Shown piece after piece: positions 1-9,178 of a stretch of DNA of 64,000 nucleotides. How positions within the stretch are numbered: the stretch's first letter is position 1; the number at the start of each line of letters is the position of its first letter. Source of the stretch: Shimazuella alba (lineage in GTDB: Bacteria > Bacillota > Bacilli > Thermoactinomycetales > Thermoactinomycetaceae); assembly GCF_009831235.1 (NCBI RefSeq), contig NZ_WUUL01000014.1:1-64000 (forward strand). The letters are read 5' to 3'. Position numbers and translations under genes: made by a program. The notes beneath the pieces are model-generated. The model had not been told where the DNA came from. It made no database searches and worked only from the letters and a program-made list of their open reading frames with translations.

Positions 1-30
1 AGGGAGTTCTATTATAGAACTCCCTTTTAT
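1..30 (+). terminator. Rho-independent terminator at window edge
   Basis: A perfect inverted repeat with 10-bp arms (AGGGAGTTCT and AGAACTCCCT) and a 5-nt loop is followed by TTTTA. It probably ends a plus-strand gene lying left of the window, and may also serve the minus strand. Confidence 0.7.
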
Positions 31-147
31 TTGTTGGTGGATATATGTTATTTTAACTAAATTCCTTTTTCTTTTACATGAACTCTACTTTGAATAATGG
101 AGTCATGAGATTTTTTGATCTAGCAATGATTATGATTTATCAGAGGT

Positions 148-1479
148 TCAGCCTGCTATCTTTTGGGAGATGCGATCAAAAAAGTTAGCTTCTTTCACAG
201 CATTCTTCGTAACAATAGGTACGCGTTGAAAGCCTTCTATTTTCTTGCCTTTATATAAGATCTCTACTGTTCCAATAACAGCACCTTTTTTCAATGGAGC
301 TTTCAAATTCTTTTTGATCTGAACGTGATAGCTGTAGTTTTTCTTATCTCCTTTTTGGATAGGTAAATCAATACTTTTCTGTACAACAACTGATACTCTT
401 TTTTCTTTTGCATTCGCAATGGTTATAGACTTGAGTTTCGGAATCGCTTGACCTGCTTTCAAAAAAGTAACAGTTGTAAACTGAAATCCGTAATCATAAA
501 GCTTTGCTGTTTCCGTAAAGCGTTTGTCTTTTGATGTTGTTCCCATAACTACAGACATATAGCGAGTGTTGTTTTGTTTCGCTGTTCCGGTAAAACAATA
601 GCCGGCAAGTTGCGTAGAACCAGTCTTTATTCCGTCTACACCCTCATATTGATGCTCCAATCCAGGCAGCATACGATTCCAGTTTTTGACTGTTTGCTCT
701 CGTGTGGTACCTTTATGGAACGTATATTGCGGAATAGTTGTGAATTTGAAAATTTCTGGATGTGTTGTGATTAGTTCTTTCGCTAAATCGGCTGTGTCCT
801 GAGCAGACATGACATGATCTCCTTGTGTATTAGGAGGATCAGGGTAATCTGCTTGATTTAAGCCAGAACTATTGAGAAAATGTGTGTGGGTGAGACCAAG
901 TTCTTTTGCTTTTTCATTCATTAATGCCACAAATTTTTCTTCTGAGCCGGCTACATGCTCGGCTAGTGCAACTGCTGCATCGTTAGCAGACTGAACCATT
1001 AAACCTGTAAATAGTTCTTTTATGGTGGTTTTTTCATTCTCTTCTAAAAATATTTGAGCTTCATCAATATCTGCTGCACGTTTGCTGATCACGGCTTCTT
1101 CATCCCACTTGATTTCACCGCTTTGTATTTTGTCTAAAATAATGTATGCTGTCATAATTTTTGTCATACTAGCGGGTGGTCGTGGTTGATCTTTATTTTT
1201 TTCGGCTAAAACCATTCCTGTTTTATAATCCATTAATATATATGATTCTGCTTCTATCATTGGGTTGTTATCATCTGTAGATGCATGTTGGTTATTCGAT
1301 AAAAATTCATTGGTTTTCAAGATGGGTTGTTTTTTGTTGGCTGGGGTTACAATTTCATCTTCAAATAATGGGGTCGACAAGCTGATAGATGTAGTTTGTT
1401 CTCGAGCAAATGTCTGAGCAGGTAGGGTAAGTAGAGATAAGCAGATCATCCCTAGTAACCATGAGTAATACTTTTTCAT
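148..1479 (-). CDS. D-alanyl-D-alanine carboxypeptidase, PBP5/S11 family
   Basis: This is a serine D,D-carboxypeptidase that trims the terminal D-Ala of peptidoglycan stem peptides outside the membrane. The 443-residue product starts with a signal peptide (about residues 1-25, cleavage after AQTFA). It has the three penicillin-binding motifs in order: SMTK with catalytic Ser104 and Lys107, SAN at 164-166, and KTG at 285-287. A PBP5 C-terminal beta domain follows from about residue 345. The length equals that of B. subtilis DacA, but I see no clear amphipathic membrane-anchor helix at the very end (it stops at FFDRISQKIAG), so membrane attachment is uncertain. The ATG is preceded by a GGGATGAAGG-type ribosome site. 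It stands alone and a decayed kinase gene lies upstream. DacA or DacF would both be reasonable names. Confidence 0.93.
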   Translation of the reverse strand: MKKYYSWLLGMICLSLLTLPAQTFAREQTTSISLSTPLFEDEIVTPANKKQPILKTNEFLSNNQHASTDDNNPMIEAESYILMDYKTGMVLAEKNKDQPRPPASMTKIMTAYIILDKIQSGEIKWDEEAVISKRAADIDEAQIFLEENEKTTIKELFTGLMVQSANDAAVALAEHVAGSEEKFVALMNEKAKELGLTHTHFLNSSGLNQADYPDPPNTQGDHVMSAQDTADLAKELITTHPEIFKFTTIPQYTFHKGTTREQTVKNWNRMLPGLEHQYEGVDGIKTGSTQLAGYCFTGTAKQNNTRYMSVVMGTTSKDKRFTETAKLYDYGFQFTTVTFLKAGQAIPKLKSITIANAKEKRVSVVVQKSIDLPIQKGDKKNYSYHVQIKKNLKAPLKKGAVIGTVEILYKGKKIEGFQRVPIVTKNAVKEANFFDRISQKIAG

Positions 1480-1634
1480 CCTTCATCCCTTTTCATGTTT
1501 TATGAATAACATAATATAGGAAAAGGTAAGAAGATCGATCCATTTATCGAAAAATTCACTTATTATTAATTTTTTATATACAGTTTAGCTGTTTTTCTGA
1601 CTTGCAAGATATTACTTTTGATTTAGAAAGCTAT

Positions 1635-2715
1635 TTATTTGATTTGATATTTTGGACTAATGAAAACGGTCATTATTGGTGACCGTTTTCCAGTGAATCT
1701 CTGCTGAGTTATGATTGCTGATAAGTTCTTTTCATAGATTTCGTCAATTGTTCTGCTATGCCATTCGGGTCCAGTAATATGCATGATGAGTTTATCCTGA
1801 TTTCTATCTTTTTCCAAGAGCGGCAAGGACTCTACTTCAAAAACAGATAGGCTTATGGGGGAGCAGCCTGCTTTGCCTCCGTATATAAGAGATGCCATCG
1901 AGTATTAAATGATCTTCTTTCTTTTCTATCGAACAAACGGAGGCGTTTTTCTCGTTGTATGTTCCAATAAGTTCTGTGAATACTTGCTCAGATACTTTCG
2001 TATTGGTGGTATGTGGTAATTCCAAATGGTCTTGGATTTGATGAAAATAAATATCCCTTTTTCCGTCTGAATTTTCGATTGCTAATTTAGATATAGTAAG
2101 CTTCTTAAAAATATCGTCTGTTATGGATCGATAATCTTTCCAATATCTCACCATTCCATCAAAACCTCTTAAATCTCTTTTCATATATAGATTGAGTAGC
2201 ACTTTGAACGAAGTGCTGTTCCATGGTATCCCCTCTACGATTGCATATTTTTCTCATCGCTTGATGGACATCATCTTGGTAGAAATAGATAAGGCATGGA
2301 TGTAAGGGCTTAAGGATGTTTTCGATTGCTGATGTATACATTTGAATCATTTCCTTGGATACATCAAAAGGGAATAAGCTCCATGTAAGGTAACCAAACA
2401 GGCAGCTATCTACTATGATCGTTTCATAGGTTTTTTTTAATAGGAAGCAAAGTCTCTCCACTGATCTAGTGCTTTCTCAATAACTTCTATATACTGACCC
2501 TCAGACAATTCTTTTATAATATTTTGTGCGGATTGATGATCTTTATAAATATAAACAGGATGTCCTTTTTCTTCTTCATACCACCATTTATTTGGGATGC
2601 CGGTATTTGTAAGATGTCGAGAAAGGTGATGAGCCGTTGTAGATTTTCCTGATCCAGGTAAACTTTCTATTAATATTAATTTAGTACGATTCATACGAAA
2701 GAAGCTCCTTTTCAT
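1635..2715 (-). pseudogene. P-loop nucleotide kinase-like gene, broken by three frameshifts
   Basis: Four overlapping minus-strand reading frames continue one another: 2715-2437, 2461-2159, 2202-1837 and 1898-1635. Together they would encode one protein of about 340 residues. The first piece opens with a beta strand and a Walker A loop (LPGSGKST, about residue 20) typical of small nucleotide or nucleoside kinases and related P-loop phosphotransferases. The remaining pieces are unannotated but keep protein-like composition. Three frame changes in about 1 kb indicate a pseudogene, unless the assembly has indel errors. The substrate is not predictable. Each frame overlaps its neighbour by 25-60 nt, which fits single-base indels better than large deletions. 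Confidence 0.7.
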
Positions 2716-2995
2716 TTCTATTTAAAATCGTTGCAGTGTATCAATTAAAATAAAATCAGATAGGTATCCTTTTTTGCTAATTTCCATTCACTTCATGTTA
2801 TGAAAATAATCTGAAATAAGCAAACTGCGTCTCCGCTTGATTACTGCCGATTATCAAATGATGAGCTAATTTTTCAATCAGTGACTTTTAGTCGTTTCCA
2901 TTTCTGTTGGCATCTTTTCACGAAGAAAAAGATTGTCCAGAATCTTTGTAAAACGTATAATTCTATATGCACTACAGTCTCAACTCGAAAGGAAA

Positions 2996-3523
2996 ATGGA
3001 CATATTGGTTGTGAGAAAGCTTGGATGTTTGATTAGTAGTTTGTTAACTCTTTTTGTATTGGCAGGTTGTGGGAATAGCGGTGTTTCGGTAGATACTCTT
3101 CGTTCACTCTGGGCAAAACAAGTGAATCAAGAGGTAACTCCTCTGATGAAAGATGTTTTTGCTCCTATATCTTCACAAATAACTTCAGAAATCGTGTTAC
3201 ATTCAAATGAAAGCTGGGATGTTCCCAAAGATAAATTACCTAATTACAAATATGGTTTGCAACATGCAAAGCAGACAGAGAATAATCTTCAAGATCCGAC
3301 GTTGGTGATTCATGTAAGATTAAATCAACCGTTTGCATCCTATCAAACAAATCAATTAGCAGAACAGATTTGGTCAGCAAAGCAACAATTATCTATAAAT
3401 GGTATAAAAGTTGGGAAAATCATGATGGAATATAACGGAAAAATATATGTAGATGCTTCTCTTCAAGCGATAAATGAGCAAGGGGATATTGAATCCTATC
3501 TGAACGCGGGGTCAAAAGGGTAG
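2996..3523 (+). CDS. Putative lipoprotein of unknown function
   Basis: The product is about 175 residues with a lipoprotein signal: a positively charged start, a hydrophobic run (ISSLLTLFVLAGC) and a lipobox LAGC, so the mature protein should be lipid-anchored on the outer face of the membrane. The remaining 150 residues have no motif I recognise. Start choice is uncertain: the frame opens at 2933, ATG 2996 gives a short N-region, and TTG 3005 sits at a better distance from AAAGGAAA (2988-2995). Base composition is native (AT-rich, AAA/GAA). It stands alone between the kinase relic and a minus-strand foreign small gene. The function is unknown. Confidence 0.6.
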   Translation: MDILVVRKLGCLISSLLTLFVLAGCGNSGVSVDTLRSLWAKQVNQEVTPLMKDVFAPISSQITSEIVLHSNESWDVPKDKLPNYKYGLQHAKQTENNLQDPTLVIHVRLNQPFASYQTNQLAEQIWSAKQQLSINGIKVGKIMMEYNGKIYVDASLQAINEQGDIESYLNAGSKG

Positions 3524-3596
3524 AAATTTCACTGAAAGCAATGTGTCTTATATGACTATAGCTTTTTTGTGTAAAGGAGAATAATTAATTGGGCTA

Positions 3597-3639
3597 TTGA
3601 GCAGCCTCTCGATGATGATGCTATCGAGAGACGGCTCAA
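3597..3639 (-). other. Strong U-tract-less hairpin 3' of small gene 3651-4025
   Basis: This is a two-part stem: TTGAGC pairs with GCTCAA, and inside it CTCTCGAT pairs with ATCGAGAG, separated by a 3-nt/3-nt internal loop. It starts 12 nt after the stop of the minus-strand gene and has no run of U after it. It is the 3' hairpin of the first dispersed small-gene unit. Confidence 0.7.
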
Positions 3640-3650
3640 CAGGGTTTTCC

Positions 3651-4025
3651 CTACTTCAGCTTCAGCGTGAAGTATCCAGAGGTGACCTGGTGGAACTCGT
3701 CGGACTTGAACGTCTCCACACCCTTCTTCTCCAGAAGGAGGTCGGTGAGAAGAACGATGATCGGCTCCAGCCAGTACAGACCGTCGTCCTGCAGTTTCCT
3801 CGCCATGACAAGGTTGAACCTCAACGGGGTCGTGATCGGAAGGTACTTGTTGATCTGCTCGGAGCTCAGGTCGGCGTGCTTGGCGACAAGCTCGACGAGC
3901 TGGTCGAACGTCAGGGGCTGGGTCCGATTCTCCAGCTCGGCAGTCACCAGCTCGAACAGGCGAACGGCCTCCGGCTCCTCACCCTCGACGACCTTGAGCA
4001 CGTCCTCACGGTTGTAGGTAGTCAT
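3651..4025 (-). CDS. Small orphan gene of foreign composition (unit A), unknown function
   Basis: The product is 124 residues and acidic. It looks like a soluble, mostly helical protein and has no motif I can name. Codon use differs sharply from the neighbours: CTC/CTG for Leu, GTC/GTG for Val, GAC, AAG and GAG dominate, while flanking genes prefer A/T-ending codons. Upstream on the minus strand is an extended -10 match (TGCTAGAAT, about 4055-4063) about 30 nt before the ATG, and an AGGAAG ribosome site. A strong hairpin follows the stop. The unit lies between a lipoprotein gene and the argS leader and is transcribed against both. The isolated position and the composition suggest horizontal acquisition. 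No function is assigned. Confidence 0.7.
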   Translation of the reverse strand: MTTYNREDVLKVVEGEEPEAVRLFELVTAELENRTQPLTFDQLVELVAKHADLSSEQINKYLPITTPLRFNLVMARKLQDDGLYWLEPIIVLLTDLLLEKKGVETFKSDEFHQVTSGYFTLKLK

Positions 4026-4194
4026 GCTGTTGTCTCGCTTCCTGCTTGTAGGGGTTCAAATTTCTACCTATATTCTAGCAGATGTGTGCATGAAATACGA
4101 TTGATTTATGTTTTGAATCGTGAGGAGTGGCAAATAACAGGATTAGCTTGACCGATGGTCTTCTCTTTTGGTATATATAAAAATTATCTAAGAA

Positions 4195-4412
4195 TATCAG
4201 TAAAGAACGAGTAAGAAGATACAGACATAAAAGCGAACTGAGGATGGTGCAAGCTCAGTATGTCGGTTTTCTGAAACGCATTCTATTTTATTACTGATCG
4301 GGGAACTCCTCGTTAACAAGGACAAAGTGGTGCATAAAGTGCACAAGCGGAGTGGTACCGCGGGCAATAACGCTCGTCTCCTTCTAGGGGATGAGTGTTT
4401 TTATTTTTTTAG
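4195..4412 (+). promoter_or_regulatory. T-box leader (arginine) of argS
   Basis: This leader has the conserved T-box core (GTGGTACCGCGG, 4352-4363) followed by a terminator (CGTCTCC / GGGGATGAG then T-rich, about 4373-4410). Upstream is a stem I region containing the GATGGTGCAAG-type bulge motif (about 4243-4254). A likely specifier is the Arg codon CGC in GAAACGCATT (about 4273-4282). Uncharged tRNA-Arg should stabilise the antiterminator and allow argS transcription. The specifier was read by eye. Confidence 0.88.
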
Positions 4413-4423
4413 GAGGAACAAAA

Positions 4424-6112
4424 ATGGATTTTAAACAGATTTTTGCAGAACAATTAGCTGGTGCAATAGATCATGTATTAGAAGTAGAAGAAGTAAATAA
4501 AGTGATTGAGAAACCAAGAAAACAAAATCTAGGTGACTTTGCTTTTCCATGTTTTGTCCTAGCAAAGCACTGGAAAAAAGCACCGAATATAATAGCGAAC
4601 GAGCTAGCAGCAAAATTAGAGCACTCCTTATTTGAAAAAGTCGAAGCAGTAGGTCCATATGTAAACATGTTTCTGCACAAAGAAGCAGTCAGCAAACTAA
4701 TTCTCAGCGAAGTATTGCAACAGAGAGATCAATATGGTTCTAATACAACTGGTCAGCAAGCAGCTGTGACGATAGATCTATCTTCCCCCAATATTGCAAA
4801 AGCTTTTTCGATGGGGCATTTGCGTTCTACGGTGATTGGGAATGCAATCGCAAATATTGCTGAAAAAAATGGTTATCGTCCTGTTCGAATCAATCACCTC
4901 GGTGACTGGGGAACACAATTTGGTAAACTCATTGTTGCTTACCGGAAGTGGGGGAACGAAGAAGCTGTACGTCAAAATCCAATTTCGGAACTAATGAAAC
5001 TATATCTTCGTTTCCATGAAGAAGCCGTGCATGATGCTTCACTAGAAGAAGCTGGTAGAGAAGCGTTTAAGCAATTAGAAAATGGGGATAAAGATAACTT
5101 TGCTTTATGGGAATGGTTTCGAGAAGAATCACTTCATGAATTTGCCCGTATTTATGATTTACTTGGAGTACAATTCGATTCTTTTGCAGGAGAAGCATTT
5201 TATACAGACAAAATGGATGCAGTCGTAGAAATGTTAGAAGAAAAAAGATTGTTAGTGGAAAGCGATGGAGCAAAGGTTGTATTGCTTGAAAAAGAAGAGC
5301 TGCCACCTTGTCTGATTCAAAAGTCTGATGGCGCCACGCTTTATGCGACGAGAGATTTAGCCACAGCGATTTATCGGAAAAACGAGTATGATTTTGCAAA
5401 ATCGCTTTATGTTGTGGGAAGTGAACAGAGTCTGCATTTTACCCAACTCAAATTAGTACTACAAAAAGCTGGTTTCAGATGGGCAGAAGATATGGAACAT
5501 GTGACGTTTGGTATGATGCTCCGCAACGGCAAAAAGATGTCGACTCGTAAAGGGCATGTTGTTTTATTAGAGGAAGTACTAACAAATGCCATTGAATTAA
5601 CTCAAAAAATTATCGAAGAAAAAAACCCATCTTTAATCGAGAAAGAAAAAGTTTCCCATGATGTTGGAATTGGGGCTGTCATTTTCCATGACCTCAAGCA
5701 TTTCCGCACAAATGATGTAGAGTTTTCCATGGAAGCGATGCTCAATTTCGATGGAGAGACAGGTCCTTATTTGCAGTACACACATGCACGATGTCATTCT
5801 CTTCTTCGAAAAGGGGAATATAGCCCAAATACTGAGGCGATAGAGTTGGGAGAAGAGGAAGCATGGCCTATTCTTTCTTTGCTAAAAGATTTTGATCAAG
5901 TGGTGAAACTAGCTTGGCGTGAATATGATCCATCAAAGGTAGCAAGATATGCTCTTGATTTAGCACGTAGTTTAAATCAGTACTATGCACATGTTCACAT
6001 TTTATCTGATAAGAAAAACAAACAAGCACGTCTTCATTTAATTTATGCTACTGCTACAGTTTTAAAAGAATCATTACGCATATTAGGACTACAAGCACCA
6101 ATAGAAATGTAA
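4424..6112 (+). CDS. argS: Arginyl-tRNA synthetase
   Basis: This is a class I aminoacyl-tRNA synthetase that charges tRNA-Arg with arginine using ATP in the cytoplasm. The 562-residue product has the ArgS N-terminal additional domain, a HIGH-type motif (SMGHLRS), a KMSKS-type motif (KKMSTRKG) and an anticodon-binding DALR domain at the C-terminus (WREYDPSKVARY onwards). I start it at ATG 4424, 4 nt after AGGAGGAAC; the longer frame from 4391 would run through the T-box terminator. It is controlled by the T-box leader just upstream. It is the sole gene of its transcript. Length is normal for the Bacillus-type enzyme. Confidence 0.95.
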   Translation: MDFKQIFAEQLAGAIDHVLEVEEVNKVIEKPRKQNLGDFAFPCFVLAKHWKKAPNIIANELAAKLEHSLFEKVEAVGPYVNMFLHKEAVSKLILSEVLQQRDQYGSNTTGQQAAVTIDLSSPNIAKAFSMGHLRSTVIGNAIANIAEKNGYRPVRINHLGDWGTQFGKLIVAYRKWGNEEAVRQNPISELMKLYLRFHEEAVHDASLEEAGREAFKQLENGDKDNFALWEWFREESLHEFARIYDLLGVQFDSFAGEAFYTDKMDAVVEMLEEKRLLVESDGAKVVLLEKEELPPCLIQKSDGATLYATRDLATAIYRKNEYDFAKSLYVVGSEQSLHFTQLKLVLQKAGFRWAEDMEHVTFGMMLRNGKKMSTRKGHVVLLEEVLTNAIELTQKIIEEKNPSLIEKEKVSHDVGIGAVIFHDLKHFRTNDVEFSMEAMLNFDGETGPYLQYTHARCHSLLRKGEYSPNTEAIELGEEEAWPILSLLKDFDQVVKLAWREYDPSKVARYALDLARSLNQYYAHVHILSDKKNKQARLHLIYATATVLKESLRILGLQAPIEM

Positions 6113-6149
6113 GAGCAGATTGACATGGTGATAGAAGACATGCTAATAT

Positions 6150-6275
6150 GATTTCATTGTGTTAAGAAGAAGCGCCCGCTTCTCACCTGGTCGACGCAAA
6201 TGGGTTGTTACTAGGTTAATTGAGAAATACCGTAAGTTTATTACGTGTGGGCGACTTTCGTCCACACTTTTTGCA
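6150..6275 (+). promoter_or_regulatory. L20 leader / attenuator of infC-rpmI-rplT
   Basis: The intergenic region before infC ends in a terminator-like hairpin (GTGTGGGCGA / TCCACAC then TTTTTG, about 6245-6274), with G+C-rich potential pairing partners further upstream (GCGCCCGCTTCTCACC). This is the arrangement of the Firmicutes L20 leader, where ribosomal protein L20 binds the leader and favours premature termination. Assignment rests on position and the terminator; I did not fold the whole leader. Confidence 0.65.
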
Positions 6276-6307
6276 TTGGCAACCTTTTACCTACTGGAGG
6301 TGTAATT

Positions 6308-6826
6308 ATTAGCAAAGAACAGCAACAAGTCAACGATGCGATCCGCGCTCGTGAAGTGCGACTTATAGGAGCAAATGGTGAGCAACTGGGGATTCAACCT
6401 TTGCGAGACGCACTACGCATGGCTCAGGAACAAAATCTCGATCTCGTCAATGTAGCACCACAAGCGAAACCGCCTGTGTGTAGAATTATGGATTACGGAA
6501 AGTACCGGTATGAACAAAGCAAACGTGAGAAAGAAGCACGTCGCAACCAGAAAATTGTGCAGCTCAAAGAGGTTCGTTTAAGCCCCTCTATTGAAGATCA
6601 CGATGTTCAGACCAAACTCAAAAACGTAGTGAAGTTTTTGGAGCAAGGTGACAAAGTAAAATTAAGCATTCGTTTCCGCGGTCGGGAGATCACTCACCAA
6701 GACCTAGGACGCCGTGTATTAGTTCGTATGGCTAAAGAAGTAAAAGAGATCTCAGATATCGAGAGACAGCCTAAGCTAGAAGGCCGTCAAATGATTATGA
6801 TATTAACTCCAAAATCGTCCAACTGA
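6308..6826 (+). CDS. infC: Translation initiation factor IF-3 (AUU start)
   Basis: IF-3 binds the 30S subunit, keeps it apart from 50S and checks start-codon/initiator-tRNA pairing. The product begins [10 protein letters not shown]... and shows the IF-3 N-domain ([16 protein letters not shown]), the basic linker ([10 protein letters not shown]) and the C-domain, about 172 residues in all, the normal size. The start is ATT at 6308, 7 nt after GGAGG (6296-6300). A longer ATG/GTG frame from 6245 would place the start inside the leader hairpin. Rare AUU starts are a known feature of infC and support autoregulation by IF-3. It is first in the infC-rpmI-rplT operon. Confidence 0.95.
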   Translation: MSKEQQQVNDAIRAREVRLIGANGEQLGIQPLRDALRMAQEQNLDLVNVAPQAKPPVCRIMDYGKYRYEQSKREKEARRNQKIVQLKEVRLSPSIEDHDVQTKLKNVVKFLEQGDKVKLSIRFRGREITHQDLGRRVLVRMAKEVKEISDIERQPKLEGRQMIMILTPKSSN

Positions 6827-6846
6827 CATCGAAGGGAGTATGTACG

Positions 6847-7044
6847 ATGCCAAAAATGAAATCTAAAAAATCAGCTACCAAACGTTTTAGCAAAACTGGT
6901 ACTGGTAAAGTAAAACGTAACCATGCATTCACTAGCCATTTGCTAGAAGGTAAGTCTGCAAAACAAAAACGCAAATTACGTAAAAGTGCAATCATGGCTA
7001 AAGGTGATACCAAACGTATCGAACAATTAATCGCTTATAAATAG
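6847..7044 (+). CDS. rpmI: 50S ribosomal protein L35
   Basis: The product is a 65-residue, strongly basic protein starting [21 protein letters not shown], which is the L35 signature. It is a small 50S subunit protein. It lies 20 nt after infC and 26 nt before rplT in the conserved operon order, with a GAAGGGAG ribosome site upstream of ATG 6847. It is presumably controlled by the upstream L20 leader. Confidence 0.97.
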   Translation: MPKMKSKKSATKRFSKTGTGKVKRNHAFTSHLLEGKSAKQKRKLRKSAIMAKGDTKRIEQLIAYK

Positions 7045-7070
7045 AATAGAACGTCTAGGAGGGAATTTTC

Positions 7071-7424
7071 ATGGCAAGAGTTAAGGGTGGTACTGTTACC
7101 CGCCGTCGTCGTAAACGCGTGCTGAAGCTCGCACGTGGTTACTTCGGTTCTAAACACCGTTTATTCCGTACTGCGAAACAACAAGTAATGAAATCTTTAA
7201 TGTATGCATATCGTGACCGTCGTCAGCGCAAACGTGATTTCCGTCGTCTTTGGATTACACGTATTAATGCAGCTGCACGTACAAACGGTCTATCATACAA
7301 TAAATTAATGCATGGTTTAAAAGTAGCAGGTGTTGATATTAACCGTAAAATGCTTGCTGAGCTAGCTATCTTCGATGAAAAAGCATTCAGTGAATTAGCA
7401 GAAGTTGCAAAAAAAGCACAATAA
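7071..7424 (+). CDS. rplT: 50S ribosomal protein L20
   Basis: The product is 117 residues, basic, starting [19 protein letters not shown], with the L20 motifs [10 protein letters not shown] and [14 protein letters not shown]. It is an early 50S assembly protein and, in Firmicutes, the repressor of its own operon through the leader. A GGAGGG site precedes the ATG. A U-tract terminator follows 9 nt after the stop. Confidence 0.97.
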   Translation: MARVKGGTVTRRRRKRVLKLARGYFGSKHRLFRTAKQQVMKSLMYAYRDRRQRKRDFRRLWITRINAAARTNGLSYNKLMHGLKVAGVDINRKMLAELAIFDEKAFSELAEVAKKAQ

Positions 7425-7432
7425 ATATCGAT

Positions 7433-7468
7433 AATCTCATAGATTTCACTCTATGAGATTTTTCTTTT
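7433..7468 (+). terminator. Terminator of infC-rpmI-rplT
   Basis: The arms AATCTCATAG and CTATGAGATT (8-nt loop) are followed by TTTCTTTTT. This is a normal Firmicutes intrinsic terminator, useful as a contrast with the U-tract-less hairpins of the small-gene units. Confidence 0.9.
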
Positions 7469-7496
7469 TCCATCTATTATTATATCATTGCGAGTT

Positions 7497-8420
7497 AGAA
7501 AACCCACGGTTTAAATCGTGTATGAAAGCAAGCTGGTAGAATAATTTTTGGATATAATTGACAAGTAGCAAACATATGATCTATGATATTCGCAAAATTC
7601 CAACGAGGGGGTGATTTCATGCATAAAGCCTTTTCCTACCGTCTTCGACCGACCATTGAAATAGACGGAAACAAAATCAAATTGCCGAAATTAGGCTGGG
7701 TAAAGTTTGTCCCATCGCGAGCAATAAGTGGTCGTATTCTGTCCGCCACTATCCTGTGAGGCATGCTACTTGCGATCCCGCAAGAAAAGAAGCCATTAGC
7801 ATCGATTTAGGGTTGAGGGATTTTGCCATTTTCGATGATGGAACGAAAACGAAGCCAAACCGATTTTTTCGCCAATACGAACGAAAGCTAGCCAAACTGC
7901 AACAAACGATGGCACGAAGAAAAAAAGACGGTTCCAACTGGCACAAAGCCCGTATCCAAGTGGCTCGGATCCATGAAAAAATCACCCATGCCCGTCATGA
8001 TTTTTTACATAAACTATCCACGAAACTGGTGTGCGAAAACCAAGTCATCCATATCGAAAGTTTGCAAGTGAAGAACATGATGAAAAATCAGAAGCTGGCG
8101 AAATCGATCACCGATGCTTCTTGGTCGGAGTTTGTTTCGATGTTGGAATACAAAGCAAAAGAATATGGAAGAAAAGTGGTGAAAGTAGGAAAATCCTTTC
8201 CCTTCAGCCAGCTTTGTTCGGGTTGTGGCCATCCAAATAAAGAAGTGAAACAGCTACAGTTGCGAGCATGGACATGCCCCAATTGCAACGAGCACCATGA
8301 CCGAGATATCCATGCTGCTAAGAACATTTTGCAAGAAGGTAAAAGATTACTTGCCGTGGGGCTCACGTGGGATTACCCAAGAATCCCACGGCTTTCACCG
8401 TGTGGAGTTGTCAAGACTTT
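7497..8420 (+). mobile_element. Decayed IS200/IS605-family element carrying only tnpB
   Basis: A hairpin at the left (CCCACGG...CGTG, about 7509-7524) and one at the right (CCCACGG/CCGTGTGG, about 8386-8404) flank a disrupted tnpB. No tnpA is present. IS605-type elements have subterminal hairpins instead of terminal inverted repeats, and the omega-RNA normally overlaps the 3' end of tnpB and the right end, here about 8330-8415. The exact ends are estimated by eye. It sits between rplT and a hypothetical gene. Confidence 0.7.
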
Positions 8421-8478
8421 TATTCTGACAAATTTTGATAACAATTTAACCAATAGATCTAATATTCTTAGTATATAA
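7619..8478 (+). pseudogene. tnpB: tnpB (RNA-guided nuclease of IS605 family), internally deleted and frameshifted
   Basis: The TnpB start MHKAFSYRLRP (ATG 7619) jumps directly to a mid-protein segment ([12 protein letters not shown]), so about 100 residues of the N-terminal domain are missing. A frame change at about 7750-7757 and a second smaller deletion come before [10 protein letters not shown], the first RuvC motif. The rest is continuous: the HIESLQ glutamate motif, the zinc ribbon CSGCG...CPNC, and [10 protein letters not shown] with the last RuvC aspartate. The catalytic half survives, but the protein cannot be whole, so it is called a pseudogene. The reading frame runs past the element end to 8478. 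Confidence 0.85.
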
Positions 8479-8553
8479 TAAATAAGTAATGATTTATATA
8501 AGAGAGGAATAGCCCTCTGTTTTTCTATATGATACTCAAAGGAGTAGGGCTGA

Positions 8554-8976
8554 ATGCTGGTTAATTGGATCAAGCTTGAGTATGAACAGTACGGGCATTT
8601 GGATGCACAAGGAAATTTGTGTTTACCCCTTGAGTATGCAGAGGACTTTGTCCGTATCTGCTATCAACATAATATTTCCCTTATTGGTGTCGATTTTATT
8701 TTTCGTGCAGAAGACGACAATTACTATCATATTACTAGCCTAGATTGTCGCGAAATCATTTGGAGCTTTGCTGACTGGAATCATTTAGTAGATTATTGTA
8801 ATCAAATTGTATGGAATGTTATTGTGCAAGAAGGTAGTAAAGAAGGAACGGAATATTTTATCCCTTATTTAATGGAAGAATACGATTGGTTAATGCAAAA
8901 AATACTTAATGAACCCGATAGTTTAGAGGATGGTTCATCTTCTTATAATTATGAGTTTGAAAATCAACAATTTTAA
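8554..8976 (+). CDS. Hypothetical protein
   Basis: The product is 140 residues and acidic, rich in Trp, Tyr and Asp, with no signal peptide or membrane segment. It begins MLVNWIKLEYEQYG after a good site (AAAGGAG, 10 nt before ATG). I recognise no family. Size, acidity and aromatic content resemble small immunity-type or regulatory proteins, but that is only an impression. Composition is native. It lies alone between the tnpB relic and ilvD, and a U-tract terminator follows at 9050. Confidence 0.65.
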   Translation: MLVNWIKLEYEQYGHLDAQGNLCLPLEYAEDFVRICYQHNISLIGVDFIFRAEDDNYYHITSLDCREIIWSFADWNHLVDYCNQIVWNVIVQEGSKEGTEYFIPYLMEEYDWLMQKILNEPDSLEDGSSSYNYEFENQQF

Positions 8977-9049
8977 TTCTAGTAACAAAAAAGAGAAGGT
9001 ATTCCTCTGATAATTTATTTCAATGGTCGATAGTGGAAATTTTTGAGAA

Positions 9050-9080
9050 AGCAGGCTAATAATAGCTCTGCTTTTTTTTA
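9050..9080 (+). terminator. Terminator
   Basis: The stem AGCAG / CTGCT, extended by GCTA/TAGC inside, is followed by eight T. It probably ends the hypothetical gene 8554-8976. Confidence 0.75.
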
Positions 9081-9178
9081 TTAATTGTGGTAGTATAGAT
9101 CTAATTTAGTAGATAAAGAAATGATAAAATTTTATTATATCTACATAAGTGTAGTTAGACCTCTGTCTAACCCTTAGG

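Noticed and set aside
3597-4151. Plus-strand 184-codon ORF over unit A
   Set aside because: It runs through the hairpin and lacks a start site; the minus-strand gene has promoter, ribosome site and normal protein composition.
4391-4423. N-terminal extension of ArgS
   Set aside because: It lies in the T-box terminator; ATG 4424 has the AGGAGG site.
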